33,427 bases of DNA from an uncultured bacterium (GTDB taxonomy: Bacteria; Verrucomicrobiota; Kiritimatiellia; PWTM01). The DNA lies in assembly GCA_938005705.1 (NCBI GenBank), contig CALLML010000073.1, positions 1-33,427 on the forward strand. Reading direction: 5' to 3'. A program made the position numbers and the translations under genes. Within the stretch, counting starts at the first letter, position 1, and the number at the start of each line of letters is the position of its first letter. The notes beneath the pieces are model-generated. The model did no database searches and was not told the DNA's origin. It was given only the letters and a program-made list of their open reading frames with translations. Shown here one piece after another: positions 14,663-23,749 of the stretch.

Positions 14663-17600
14663 ATGTTCAATCCGGTTTCCAACAAGCCCGATTTTCCGGC
14701 AATGGAGAAAGAAGTGCTCCGTTTCTGGGAGGATCGGTCCATTTTTCAACAGTCGCTGGAACAGCGCAAAGGCGCTCCGGAATTCATTTTCTACGACGGG
14801 CCGCCCTTCGCCACGGGCCTTCCCCACTACGGCCATCTGCTCGCCGGCACCATCAAGGACATTGTTCCGCGCTACTGGACCATGCGCGGCTATCACGTCG
14901 AGCGCCGCTTCGGCTGGGACTGCCACGGCCTGCCCATCGAGGCGCTCGCCCAGGAAGCGCTGGGGCTCGCCGGCGCGGCGGCCATCGTCGAGAAGGGGAT
15001 CGAGACCTTCAATGAGACCTGCCGCTCCATGGTGCTGCGTTACGTCGGCGAATGGCGCCGCATCGTCTCGCGCATGGGGCGGTGGGTGGATTTCGACAAC
15101 GACTACAAGACGATGGACCTCTCCTTCATGGAGACGGTGTGGTGGGTGTTCAAACAACTCTGGGATCAGGGGCGCGTCTATCGCTCCTACCGAATCATGC
15201 CCTATAGCTGGAAGCTGAACACGCCGCTCTCCAACTTTGAGGCCGGCGCGAATTACCAGGACGTGCAGGATCCCTCCATCACCGTCCGCCTGCGCGTGAC
15301 CGAAGGCCCCCCTCGCCCGGACAGCGAACCGTGGTATCTGCTGATCTGGACGACAACGCCGTGGACCTTGCCGGCCAATCTTGCCGTTTGCGTCGGGCCG
15401 GACATCGAATACGCCGCCGTGCGCGACAAACGCGATGGCTGCGTCTATGTCCTGGCGGAGGCGCGGCTGTCCGCCTACTACCGGTCCGCCGACGAATTCG
15501 AGCGTGTGCGCACGCTCCGCGGCGCAGAGCTCGCCGGCTGGCGCTATGAGCCGCTCTTCCCCTATTTCGCGAATCACCCCGGCGCCTTTCGCGTTCTGAC
15601 GGACGCCTTCGTCAGCACCACCGACGGCACGGGCATCGTGCATATTGCGCCCGCCTACGGCGAGGACGACTTCCGCGTGGCCCGCGCCGCGAACCTTGAG
15701 CTCGTGGACCCGCTCGATGCCGATTGCAAATTCACCGAACCGGTCACGGATTACGCGGGCCAGTTCTGCAAGGATGCCGACAAGGCGATCATCCGACGGC
15801 TCAAGGCCGAGGGCAAACTCGTCCACCAGTCCACCATTGTCCACAGTTACCCCTTCTGCGAGCGGACCGACGCGCCGCTGATCTACCGCGCCATCGAGGC
15901 GTGGTATGTGCGGGTGGAGGATATGCGCGACCGGCTGGTTGCAGCCAACGCCGAGGTGCGCTGGGTGCCCGCCTATGTCGGCGAAAAGCGCTTCGCCAAC
16001 TGGCTGCGCGAGGCGCGCGACTGGAATATCAGCCGCAATCGCTTCTGGGGCTCGTGCATCCCCGTCTGGATCGCCGAGGACGGCTCCGACGCCATTTGCG
16101 TCGGTTCGATCCGGGAGCTGGAAGAGCTTTCCGGACAGCGCGTAACGGATTTGCACAAGCACGTGGTGGACCGGATCACCTTCGTCAAAAACGGCAAGCG
16201 CTATCGCCGCACGCCGGAGGTGTTCGACTGCTGGTTCGAGTCTGGCTCGATGCCCTATGCCCAGCATCACTATCCGTTCGAGCGCAGCGACGAGCTGGAT
16301 CGCATCTTCCCCGCCCACTTCATCGCCGAGGGTCTCGACCAGACGCGCGGATGGTTCTACACGCTGCTCGTACTCTCGACGGCGCTCTTTGGCCGCAGCG
16401 CCTATCGCAACGTCATTGTCAACGGCCTGGTGCTCGCCGCCGACGGCCGCAAAATGAGCAAGCGGCTGAAAAATTACCCCGATCCGGCCCACGTGATCGA
16501 AACCTACGGCGCGGACGCGCTCCGGCTCTACATGATTCACTCGCCGGTCGTACGCGCCGAGGATTTGTGCTTCACGGAGGAGGGCGTTAAGCACGCACTG
16601 CGGCACCTTCTAATTCCGCTATGGAATGCCTACGCTTTCTTTGTCACCTACGCCCGTGTGGACGGTTGGCGGCCGGGGCGGGCGCCCACCTCCGGTCCGC
16701 GCGCCGATCACCCGCTGGACCGCTGGATTCTCAGCCGGCTCGGCTGGCTGACGCAGTCCGTCACCTCCGCCATGGACCACTACGATCTCCAGAGCGCAGT
16801 GCGGCCGTTCGTGGATTTCATTGACGACCTGACCAACTGGTACATCCGGCGTTCGCGGCGACGGTTCTGGAAATCCACGGACGACGCCGACAAAGCGGCC
16901 GCCTATGAAACGCTCTACAAAGTGCTGCTGCGCCTCTCCAAAATTGCCGCGCCATTTGTGCCGTTCGTGGCGGAGAAAATCTATGGCAACCTGCGAACCG
17001 ACGACATGCCGGAATCCGTTCACCTGTGTGACTTTCCGATGACGACCGGCGCGGAGCGTGATCTCGAGCTCGAAGCGGAGATGGAGGCCGTCAAGACCGT
17101 GGTCGGTCTGGGGCGGCAGCTTCGCGTCCAGCACAACCTCAAAGTGCGGCAGCCGCTGGCAGCGTTGCACGTCGCCTCGCGCGACACGGCTCGTCTAGCG
17201 CGAATCGAGGCGATGCGCGACCTCGTCGCCGATGAGTTGAACGTCAAGCAGGTGCGCTTCGAACCCGACGAATCCCATCTGGCCCATTTCAGCGCCAAAC
17301 CAAATTTCCGGGTGCTGGGCCCGAAGCTGGGCGGTGCAATGACGCAGGCGGCGACAGTGATCCGGAATCTTGATGTGGAGCATATCCTGCGGCTGATGGA
17401 CGGCGAGCGGATCGCCCTCGACATCGGCGGGCGCACGCTGGAAATCGGCACGGACGACGTGTTGATCGAGCGCGTGCCGCGCGAGGGATTAGCCGTGAAC
17501 GCCGCCGGCGGCCTCGTGGTGGCGATGGAAACGGCGCTGACGCCGGAACTGATCCGCGAGGGACTGGCGCGGGAAGTGGTCAACCGCATCCAGAACCTGC

Positions 17601-17815
17601 GCAAGGAGGCGGACCTCGATGTGGCTCAGCGCATCCGTCTGCAATTTTCCGGCGACGAGGCCGTGCGCGTGGCCGTCGAGCACCATGCCGACCACATTTG
17701 CGCCGAAACACTCTGCATCGAATGGACCTGGGAGCCCCCGCTCGATGCGCCGGATTGGTCCGGCGAACTCAACGGCCATCCCGCCGCGGTGAAAATGACG
17801 CCCGCCACGCCGTAG
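14663..17815 (+). CDS. ileS: Isoleucyl-tRNA synthetase
   Basis: This encodes 1050 residues from the ATG at 14663, preceded by GAGGGGA (14651-14657). The class I HIGH motif is HYGH (55-58) within DGPPFATGLPHYGH. GWDCHGLPIE follows, the editing domain lies in the middle third (TTTPWTLPANL, STTDGTGIVHIAPAYGEDD), and KMSKR is at 597-601. C-terminal anticodon-binding sequence includes NWYIRRSRRRFW. The length, the HYGH form and the lack of a terminal zinc-finger region fit the eukaryote-like type II enzyme, a class often linked to natural mupirocin resistance. The enzyme charges tRNA-Ile in the cytoplasm. Topoisomerase VI B starts nine bases after its stop, implying co-transcription. Confidence 0.97.
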   Translation: MFNPVSNKPDFPAMEKEVLRFWEDRSIFQQSLEQRKGAPEFIFYDGPPFATGLPHYGHLLAGTIKDIVPRYWTMRGYHVERRFGWDCHGLPIEALAQEALGLAGAAAIVEKGIETFNETCRSMVLRYVGEWRRIVSRMGRWVDFDNDYKTMDLSFMETVWWVFKQLWDQGRVYRSYRIMPYSWKLNTPLSNFEAGANYQDVQDPSITVRLRVTEGPPRPDSEPWYLLIWTTTPWTLPANLAVCVGPDIEYAAVRDKRDGCVYVLAEARLSAYYRSADEFERVRTLRGAELAGWRYEPLFPYFANHPGAFRVLTDAFVSTTDGTGIVHIAPAYGEDDFRVARAANLELVDPLDADCKFTEPVTDYAGQFCKDADKAIIRRLKAEGKLVHQSTIVHSYPFCERTDAPLIYRAIEAWYVRVEDMRDRLVAANAEVRWVPAYVGEKRFANWLREARDWNISRNRFWGSCIPVWIAEDGSDAICVGSIRELEELSGQRVTDLHKHVVDRITFVKNGKRYRRTPEVFDCWFESGSMPYAQHHYPFERSDELDRIFPAHFIAEGLDQTRGWFYTLLVLSTALFGRSAYRNVIVNGLVLAADGRKMSKRLKNYPDPAHVIETYGADALRLYMIHSPVVRAEDLCFTEEGVKHALRHLLIPLWNAYAFFVTYARVDGWRPGRAPTSGPRADHPLDRWILSRLGWLTQSVTSAMDHYDLQSAVRPFVDFIDDLTNWYIRRSRRRFWKSTDDADKAAAYETLYKVLLRLSKIAAPFVPFVAEKIYGNLRTDDMPESVHLCDFPMTTGAERDLELEAEMEAVKTVVGLGRQLRVQHNLKVRQPLAALHVASRDTARLARIEAMRDLVADELNVKQVRFEPDESHLAHFSAKPNFRVLGPKLGGAMTQAATVIRNLDVEHILRLMDGERIALDIGGRTLEIGTDDVLIERVPREGLAVNAAGGLVVAMETALTPELIREGLAREVVNRIQNLRKEADLDVAQRIRLQFSGDEAVRVAVEHHADHICAETLCIEWTWEPPLDAPDWSGELNGHPAAVKMTPATP

Positions 17816-17824
17816 GATCGGGTC

Positions 17825-19597
17825 ATGAGCGACGCACAACAATCCGCGAAAGAATCGGAGACGTCATCGCGCCCCTCCAAACGTCGAGCCATTCCGGAGA
17901 CCGCGGAGGAAATGGCGCGCCGCCAGCGCGAGATCTCCGTTTCGGAGTTTTTTCTCAAAAATCGCCATTTGCTCGGCTTCGACAGCCCCCGCCGCGCCTT
18001 GCTGACGGCGGTGAAGGAGGCGGTGGATAACGCCCTCGACGCCTGTGAGGAAGCCGGCATCCTGCCGGAGGTCGCCGTCGAGATCGTCCAGATCGAACCG
18101 GATCGCTTCAGCGTCACGGTGACGGACAACGGCCCCGGTATCGTCCGCGCGCAGATTCCCAAAATCTTCGCGAAGCTGCTTTACGGCTCGAAGTTTCATC
18201 GCTTGCGTATGTCGCGCGGGCAGCAGGGCATCGGCATCAGCGCGGCGGCGATGTACGGCCAGCTCACCACAGGCCAGCCGGCCCTCATCCGCTCGCGTAC
18301 CGCTCGCGCGCGGCCGGCGCACGAAATCGAGGTCGCGATGGACACGAAATCGAACCGACCGACGATTCTGCGCGACATCGAAACGGACTGGCGTCCGGAG
18401 TTTCCTCAAGAGGCGGACGAGTCGGGCGCGGCGGCGGCTCCGACATCCTCCGACCACGGCACCTCGGTGACGATCGTGCTCGAAGCGGCCTATGTCCGCG
18501 GACGCCTCTCGGTGGACGAATACCTTCAGCAATGCGCGGTGGTCAATCCGCATCTCCGGCTGCATTATCGCCTTGCGTTGCTGCCGCGCGGCAATGACGA
18601 GAACCATGCGACGGACTCTGCATCATCGCCATCTATCGCCGGCGGCGCGTGGCGACACTGGCGTCGGGCCGTCGAGACTCTGCCGAAGCCGCCGGTGGAA
18701 ATTCGGCCGCATCCGCACGGCGTGGAATTGGGATTGCTGATTCAGATACTCAAGCATACGACCGCGCGCACAGTGCGCGCCGCGCTGACCCGGGACTTTT
18801 CGCGCGTGAACGATCGCGCAGCGCTCGAGGTCTGCGCGCGGGCCGGTGTGGATCCCCATGCGGCGCCGGCGCGCATCGCGCACCGGGAGAGCGAGGCGCT
18901 CTTCCGCGCGCTGGGCGAAGTCAAATTGATGCGGCCGCCGACCGACTGCCTCTCCCCCATCGGCGAGGAGCTCATCGTCGCCGGGCTGAAAAAAGAAGTG
19001 GCGGCGGATTTCTACACTGCCGTAACGCGCGAACCGGCGGTCTATCGTGGTCATCCATTCCAGATTGAGGCGGGGCTGGCGTATGCGCGGCCCAACGCCG
19101 AAGGCGGCGCCGCCGCCGACGATCCGGCGCGCCTGCTGCGGTTCGCCAATCGTGTGCCGCTCCTCTATATGGCGGGGGCCTGCGCCATCACGCGCTCGAC
19201 ATGTGCCGTGAATTGGCGCGCGTACGGCCTTGCGCAGCCGAAAGACGCCCTGCCGCTGGGCCCCCTCGTGCTGTTGGTGCATGTGGCGAGCGTCTGGGTG
19301 CCTTTCACCAGCGAGAGCAAGGACGCCGTTGCGCATTACCCGGAGATTGTACGCGAAATCACCTTCGCGCTTCAGGAGTGCGGACGCCGGCTGGCCGTGT
19401 TTCTGAGCCGCCGTCGGCGCGAGGCCGACGCGGAGCGGCGTCGTTCCCATATTGAAAAATACATTCCGCATCTCGCCCTCGGCCTGCGCGAAATTCTCCG
19501 ATTCGATGAGCGCGAGGAGGAGCGGGTGCGGCAAAAGCTCGCATCCCTGCTGGAACGTTCGCGCGGCGAAGCCACTTGGCTTGAAAGAGGAAAATGA
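17825..19597 (+). CDS. top6B: DNA topoisomerase VI subunit B
   Basis: This encodes 590 residues from the ATG at 17825. The GHKL ATPase domain has the N-box [20 protein letters not shown] (62-81), the G1 box DNGPGI, the G2 box [12 protein letters not shown], and HGTSVTI. The H2TH region follows ([19 protein letters not shown]), then [16 protein letters not shown]. The transducer carries the switch lysine in [16 protein letters not shown] helical C-terminus ends the protein. The B subunit binds ATP and clamps DNA; cleavage needs the Spo11-like A subunit. The A gene normally sits next to it but is absent from this window. Topoisomerase VI is mainly archaeal and patchy in bacteria. All motifs are intact, so it is not a relic. 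Confidence 0.93.
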   Translation: MSDAQQSAKESETSSRPSKRRAIPETAEEMARRQREISVSEFFLKNRHLLGFDSPRRALLTAVKEAVDNALDACEEAGILPEVAVEIVQIEPDRFSVTVTDNGPGIVRAQIPKIFAKLLYGSKFHRLRMSRGQQGIGISAAAMYGQLTTGQPALIRSRTARARPAHEIEVAMDTKSNRPTILRDIETDWRPEFPQEADESGAAAAPTSSDHGTSVTIVLEAAYVRGRLSVDEYLQQCAVVNPHLRLHYRLALLPRGNDENHATDSASSPSIAGGAWRHWRRAVETLPKPPVEIRPHPHGVELGLLIQILKHTTARTVRAALTRDFSRVNDRAALEVCARAGVDPHAAPARIAHRESEALFRALGEVKLMRPPTDCLSPIGEELIVAGLKKEVAADFYTAVTREPAVYRGHPFQIEAGLAYARPNAEGGAAADDPARLLRFANRVPLLYMAGACAITRSTCAVNWRAYGLAQPKDALPLGPLVLLVHVASVWVPFTSESKDAVAHYPEIVREITFALQECGRRLAVFLSRRRREADAERRRSHIEKYIPHLALGLREILRFDEREEERVRQKLASLLERSRGEATWLERGK

Positions 19598-19685
19598 GCT
19601 AATATGGAGTGAATAGACGATGGGCCTGATGCGTCCTTGATGGCAGAATTCGGAACAGAGGAATGCGTTCGTGATGGAGGCAACC

Positions 19686-20297
19686 ATGAAGATCATGTGG
19701 CGGACGATTATGGCTGTGGCGGCGGTCGCAGGCGTGTCGGGCTGTCGGGCGTTCTTTGCGAGCACGACCGACGTGAACGTCGGGGAACGGCGCCATTACA
19801 GCCAGCGATACGATTATGCGGATATGCGCTGGTTGACCGAAGAGGTGGCGCAGGAACTGCTGAACAGCCCATTTCTCGCGCGCGAACCCGAACCACCGGT
19901 GATGATGATCGCCGGCATCGAAAATCGGACCAGCCGCTATGAGGACATGAAAAACCTCAGCGACCGCATCCGCAACCTGACCTTTCAGACCCGACGCGTG
20001 CGCTATGTGAACGAAGCGCGCCGCGAGGAGCTGATGCGGGAACAGGGGTATCAGGCCGAACACGTCACGCGCGAGCAGCAGGCGGCGATCGGAAAACAAC
20101 TGGGGGCCCAATACATGATCACGGGCTCATTGACCGAAATGGCCCAACGCTCACCCCGCGAAGTCCGTTTGTCCCGACGGAAGCTCAACTATTACAAACT
20201 CACGGTGGAAGTGACTCATTTGACCACCGGCGAAATCGTCTGGATGACCGAAAAGGAATTCGCGCGCGAGGCGAGCCTGCCGATATTCGGGTGGTAA
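19686..20297 (+). CDS. LpoB-like penicillin-binding-protein activator lipoprotein
   Basis: This encodes 203 residues. The ATG at 19686 follows GGAGG (19676-19680) by five bases, so it is preferred over the upstream ATG and GTG. It is a lipoprotein: the signal peptide ends in the lipobox VSGC with C20 as the lipidated residue. The domain has features of the LpoB/YcfM family: PVMMIAGIENRTSRYEDM, RRVRYVNEARREELMREQ, AQYMITGSLTEM, and YYKLTVEVTHLTTGEIVWM. LpoB reaches from the outer membrane to stimulate the glycosyltransferase-transpeptidase PBP1B. No PBP is in the window, so partnership with one elsewhere is inferred. It is followed 42 bases later by another lipoprotein gene with which it probably forms an operon. 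Confidence 0.88.
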   Translation: MKIMWRTIMAVAAVAGVSGCRAFFASTTDVNVGERRHYSQRYDYADMRWLTEEVAQELLNSPFLAREPEPPVMMIAGIENRTSRYEDMKNLSDRIRNLTFQTRRVRYVNEARREELMREQGYQAEHVTREQQAAIGKQLGAQYMITGSLTEMAQRSPREVRLSRRKLNYYKLTVEVTHLTTGEIVWMTEKEFAREASLPIFGW

Positions 20298-20339
20298 GTC
20301 TCCGGGGCGCGCTCGTTGCGCCGGCGAGGGGATTCGCGC

Positions 20340-21482
20340 ATGATTCGAAACCTCCTGCGAAAGACCGCGCCGGTGGCGGCCGCTGTTGGGCTCGTCGTGA
20401 TGGCGGGGGGATGCGCCACTCCGTTGGAGAGTGCTCGCGCGAATTTCGATCTGGGAAGATTGGAACAGGCCGAAGCCTCCCTGAAGCCGGAGCGCGTTCG
20501 TCCTCAGGACCGCGTGCTGTTTTTGATGGAACGTGGCGCGATCCGGCAGGCGCGAGGCGATTTCGAGGGCAGCAGCCGCGATTTCATCGCCGCGGCGGAT
20601 CTCATTGAAGAGTGGGAGACCTATTCCCTCTCGCGGGGCGCCGCCAGCCTGGCGGTCAACGACGCCGTGCAGCGCTACCGCGGCGCGCCGTATGAGCGAA
20701 CGCTCCTGCACGCGATGACGGCGCTCAATCACCTCGCCGTAGGCCACTGGGAAAACGGCGCGGTCGAGGCGCGGCGCATTCTACAAACGCTGGATCCGGA
20801 GACACTGGGCGGCTATCCCGATTCCGCCTTCGCGCGGTTCGTGGCGGGATTCTGCTTGGAAATGATCGGCGATGCGTCGAACGCGGCGCTGCAATACCGC
20901 AAGGCGACGGAGCTGAACCCGGCTTCTGACGCGGCGGTGACCCGCCTCCACGCCGCTGAGCGCTCGGAACTGGTGGTCTTCGTGCTGTTGGGCCGCATGC
21001 CGGCCGGGCCGCCAGCGGCCGGTCCCGAGGCCGGCGCCGTTCCCCGTGTGGTGGTTGAGGTGCCTGGCCGGCCTCCCGTGGAGGGCGCGCCGTTGACCGA
21101 TGCCCTTGACCTGGCCTTTACGACGGCCCAGCGGGAACTGGCCCGGCAGGTGGCCAAAACGGTCACGCGCATCGTCATTAAAGACCAGATTGCCGAAGCC
21201 GTGCGCAAATCCACTCGCGATGAGTTTCTCGGCGAGCTGACTCGGTTCGTTCTCATCGGGCTGATGGAGCAGCCGGACACCCGCCGTTGGGAAACGTTGC
21301 CCCGTTTTCTCTACGCGATGCGTGTGCCGTATTCCGAATCCGCCACGCCCTTCCGCTTGCGCGTAACGGCGCCTGGCGGCCGCGAATTCCATGCGGTCGA
21401 AATGCCTGCCCCCACCGTCCGGCGTGGCCGCACCTGGGTATCCGTATATCGCGAAATTCCGCCCCGCCATTATCCCTTTTAA
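20340..21482 (+). CDS. Lipoprotein of COG3014 type, paired with LpoB-like gene
   Basis: This encodes 380 residues from the ATG at 20340 with GAGGGG nine bases upstream. The signal peptide ends at the lipobox MAGGC (C25). Residues about 30-220 are helical with TPR-like units (FDLGRLEQAEASL, RGAIRQARGDFEGSSRDF, GAAALQYRKATELNP-type repeat). A linker rich in Pro, Ala and Gly follows, then a beta-rich C-terminal region (TPFRLRVTAPGG). I recognise it as the uncharacterised COG3014-like lipoprotein often found beside LpoB homologues in PVC and proteobacterial genomes. Its function is unknown; envelope assembly is inferred from the neighbour. The release-factor-like gene starts four bases after its stop. 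Confidence 0.8.
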   Translation: MIRNLLRKTAPVAAAVGLVVMAGGCATPLESARANFDLGRLEQAEASLKPERVRPQDRVLFLMERGAIRQARGDFEGSSRDFIAAADLIEEWETYSLSRGAASLAVNDAVQRYRGAPYERTLLHAMTALNHLAVGHWENGAVEARRILQTLDPETLGGYPDSAFARFVAGFCLEMIGDASNAALQYRKATELNPASDAAVTRLHAAERSELVVFVLLGRMPAGPPAAGPEAGAVPRVVVEVPGRPPVEGAPLTDALDLAFTTAQRELARQVAKTVTRIVIKDQIAEAVRKSTRDEFLGELTRFVLIGLMEQPDTRRWETLPRFLYAMRVPYSESATPFRLRVTAPGGREFHAVEMPAPTVRRGRTWVSVYREIPPRHYPF

Positions 21483-21486
21483 TCCC

Positions 21487-21912
21487 ATGTTCAACGTGAC
21501 TGAGGCGAAGGAGCGGGCTTTGCGCGAGCGCATGGCGCGGCTAGGCATCCAAGAGGAGGATTTAGAAGAGCGCTTCTTGCGGAGCGGGGGCCCCGGCGGC
21601 CAGAAGATCAACAAAACCTCCGTCGCCGTCCGGCTCCTCCATCGTCCAAGCGGCGTGGAGGTGCGATGTGGCGCCGAGCGCTCGCAGGCGCTGAATCGTT
21701 TTCTGGCGCGCCGATTGCTCTGCGACCGCATGGAGGCGCGGCGCGAGGGCGCGCGGGCCGCGGAGCAGGCGGCGCGCGAAAAAATCCGGCGTCAGAAACG
21801 CCGCCGCTCGCGACGGCAGAAGGCCCGGATGCTGGCGGAAAAGCGCGCCCACGGCGTTCGCAAGGCCGAACGCACCGGGCGCGACTGGAAACCGTGGGCG
21901 ACGGATCTGTAA
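21487..21912 (+). CDS. Peptide chain release factor-like GGQ protein
   Basis: This encodes 141 residues from the ATG at 21487. It holds only the class I release factor catalytic domain: RFLRSGGPGGQKINKT with GGQ at 37-39. A very basic helical tail follows (about 105-130, RRQKRRRSRRQKARML). The codon-recognition domains of RF1 and RF2 are absent. This layout matches release-factor-like rescue proteins such as the mitochondrial C12orf65/mtRF-R type or ArfB, which free stalled ribosomes by hydrolysing peptidyl-tRNA. Which class cannot be settled by eye. It sits four bases after a lipoprotein gene and may be co-transcribed with it. Confidence 0.88.
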   Translation: MFNVTEAKERALRERMARLGIQEEDLEERFLRSGGPGGQKINKTSVAVRLLHRPSGVEVRCGAERSQALNRFLARRLLCDRMEARREGARAAEQAAREKIRRQKRRRSRRQKARMLAEKRAHGVRKAERTGRDWKPWATDL

Positions 21913-21997
21913 TCGCGCATTTTCGACTAAAAGGTGACAGTTTGTGTGCGATCAGAATTGGGATTCTGCGGGGTTGGGCTTGACAAGAGGAGAGCAC

Positions 21998-22284
21998 ATG
22001 AGAGGAAGGGTCGCGGCACGGGCGGCATAGGGTTCTGCAGAGGCGCAACCCGAGCGGCCCACGCCCCAGTGGTTGAGTAACTACACGATCCCCATCCGGC
22101 TGTTCACCAACCGCCCTACCGACAGTTTTGAAAACGACACGACATAATCGGCTCTTCGCCTTGACACTACCTTATACATCGCGGGAAACTATGCGGCAAC
22201 CGTGCGAAGGATGGGGTCTTCCATTTCATCGGCGAAAGACAAGCCACCGCTGGTGACGGTTGGCGCTTCAGTAAAGCCCTCTAA
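21998..22284 (+). pseudogene. Decayed small gene, broken by two stops and a frameshift
   Basis: A ribosome site (AAGAGGAGAG) precedes an ATG at 21998. The frame is closed by TAG at 22028-22030 and TAA at 22145-22147, but between and after them it reads like protein (PQWLSNYTIPIRLFTNRPTD, LDTTLYIAGNYAATVRR). Near 22205-22215 the coherent reading moves to another frame: VFHFIGERQATAGDGWRFS, ending in TAA at 22282-22284. The simplest account is an inactivated gene of about 95 codons. I do not recognise the family. The rest of the 380-base gap between 21913 and 22292 shows nothing else. Confidence 0.5.
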
Positions 22285-22292
22285 AGCCCTCC

Positions 22293-23558
22293 ATGAGTGA
22301 GTATAGTCGCTTCTATTGGCCGCTGGCCCTCACCGGCATTGTCACACTGCTGGCCAACCAGTTGCAGAATGCAGCGCTGGCCCGCTATCCGAATGCCGCC
22401 TACGAGCTGGCCACCTTCGCCATCGCCACAGGTGTCTTTCATCTCTTTGACGCCGCGCTGATCTTCATGCCGCAAATGGTCAATGTCTTCGCCCGCTCCC
22501 GTCCATCGGCGCGGCTCTGCCTGCGGTTTACTTGGCGCTTGTGCCTGGGCATGACGGTACTGGTGGTCCTGCTCGCCGTTCCCCCGATTGGACGCCCCTT
22601 GCTGGGTCGCATATTCCATATCCGGGGTCCGCAACTGGACGACGTGATGCTCTATCTGGCCCTCTTGTCGCCGAACATTGTGCTGTTGGGATTGCGCCAC
22701 TATTACACGGGGTTGATTGTGCAGACGAAGCGCACCGGCTGGGTGACCACGCTCAACGTGATGTATGTCGGCGTCATTGGCGTCATGCTGGTATTCGGCC
22801 GGGCATGGGGATGGCGAGCGCTCGTCACGCTGGCAATTGCGCCTCTGCTGGCCTCCGTCCTCCATCTGGCGGCCTCTCGGTCTATTGCCGAACGGTTGGG
22901 CGCTGCGGCGTCCGTCAGCAACACTGCGGGTGATGTGCCCACCACACGTGAGATCGTCGCGTTCTTCTGGCCGGTGGCGTTGACGAGCGTGATGTTTTCG
23001 CTCTCCCGCCCAATTCTCTATTTATTTCTTGCACGGTTGCCGGAGGCCGTGCCCGTCATCGCTTCGATGCGGGTGGGCTTCGATTTCGCCCTCATTTTCC
23101 ATAATTTGCTTAATCAATTTCGCCACCTCTTTGTCACGTTCGGGGCGGAGCATTTGGCTGGCATTCGGCGCTTCATGCTCCATATCACGGGACTGGTGGT
23201 GGCCCTCATGGTGGGGGTGGTCTGGACGCCGGCATCCGAGTGGATTTTGCGCTCGCTTATCGGGCTCCAGGGCGATGTTTTGGTTCGGAGCCGCGACGTG
23301 CTGCGGGTGATGTGCCTGATCCCGGCGGTGGTGGCGTGGCGGAATTATTTCCACGGGTTGGCGATGGTCCGGCGCCGTACCGGCCCGATGGGGCTGGGCG
23401 CCGTGATGCGGAATGCGGCCACCTACCTGTTCTCGGCTCTATTGTTCCGACTCGGCGGACTGAATCACGTGACCGCCGCTTTCATCCTCGTGCTGGGTTT
23501 CCTGGCCGAAACGCTGACCGTCATTTATGACCCGGCGCTCCGCCGGCATCGGATCTGA
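22293..23558 (+). CDS. MATE/ANKH-like multi-pass membrane transporter
   Basis: This encodes 421 residues and is strongly hydrophobic, with about 12 predicted helices and short polar loops. The two halves show related openings (FYWPLALTGIVTLLANQLQN at residue 6, FFWPVALTSVMFSLSRPIL near residue 227), typical of the MOP/MATE fold with its internal duplication. The stretch SMRVGFDFALIFHNLLNQFR resembles the progressive ankylosis (ANKH) branch more than drug-exporting MATE pumps or Wzx flippases. The substrate is unknown; ANKH proteins are linked to export of ATP, citrate or pyrophosphate in animals. The ATG at 22293 has no clear ribosome site. The gene stands alone, convergent with the PEP-CTERM gene. 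Confidence 0.75.
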   Translation: MSEYSRFYWPLALTGIVTLLANQLQNAALARYPNAAYELATFAIATGVFHLFDAALIFMPQMVNVFARSRPSARLCLRFTWRLCLGMTVLVVLLAVPPIGRPLLGRIFHIRGPQLDDVMLYLALLSPNIVLLGLRHYYTGLIVQTKRTGWVTTLNVMYVGVIGVMLVFGRAWGWRALVTLAIAPLLASVLHLAASRSIAERLGAAASVSNTAGDVPTTREIVAFFWPVALTSVMFSLSRPILYLFLARLPEAVPVIASMRVGFDFALIFHNLLNQFRHLFVTFGAEHLAGIRRFMLHITGLVVALMVGVVWTPASEWILRSLIGLQGDVLVRSRDVLRVMCLIPAVVAWRNYFHGLAMVRRRTGPMGLGAVMRNAATYLFSALLFRLGGLNHVTAAFILVLGFLAETLTVIYDPALRRHRI

Positions 23559-23559
23559 A

Positions 23560-23734
23560 ACGCCCTCCGCTCGGGGTCAAAGGCGGGACCACCCGCGTCA
23601 TTTCGATTGCGTGTCACGCTCAGCCGATCGTTCAGAGCGATCTTATCCCCGTCCCAGACAAATCCGCCTCCCTGAATGTATAGGCCATGAGCCGTAACGG
23701 AATGATTAGACACCTTGACGACAAATGCGATCCA
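23560..23734 (-). pseudogene. Possible protein relic behind the PEP-CTERM gene
   Basis: Starting a few codons after the PEP-CTERM stop and in the same frame, the minus strand reads WIAFVVKVSNHSV, then LYIQGGGFVWDGDKIALNDR. It looks protein-like but has no start codon in a good context and no recognised family. It may be the leftover 3' end of a gene, or chance coding-like sequence. The 191-base gap holds nothing else that I can see. Confidence 0.2.
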
Positions 23735-23749
23735 TCAGAGCGCAGTCAC

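Noticed and set aside
14579-16606. Long open frame of 675 codons on the minus strand
   Set aside because: It is antisense to ileS, which carries all class I synthetase motifs. The antisense reading has no recognisable domain and results from high GC content.
18623-19765. Open frame of 380 codons on the minus strand
   Set aside because: Antisense to topoisomerase VI B and the LpoB-like gene, both of which have clear motifs.
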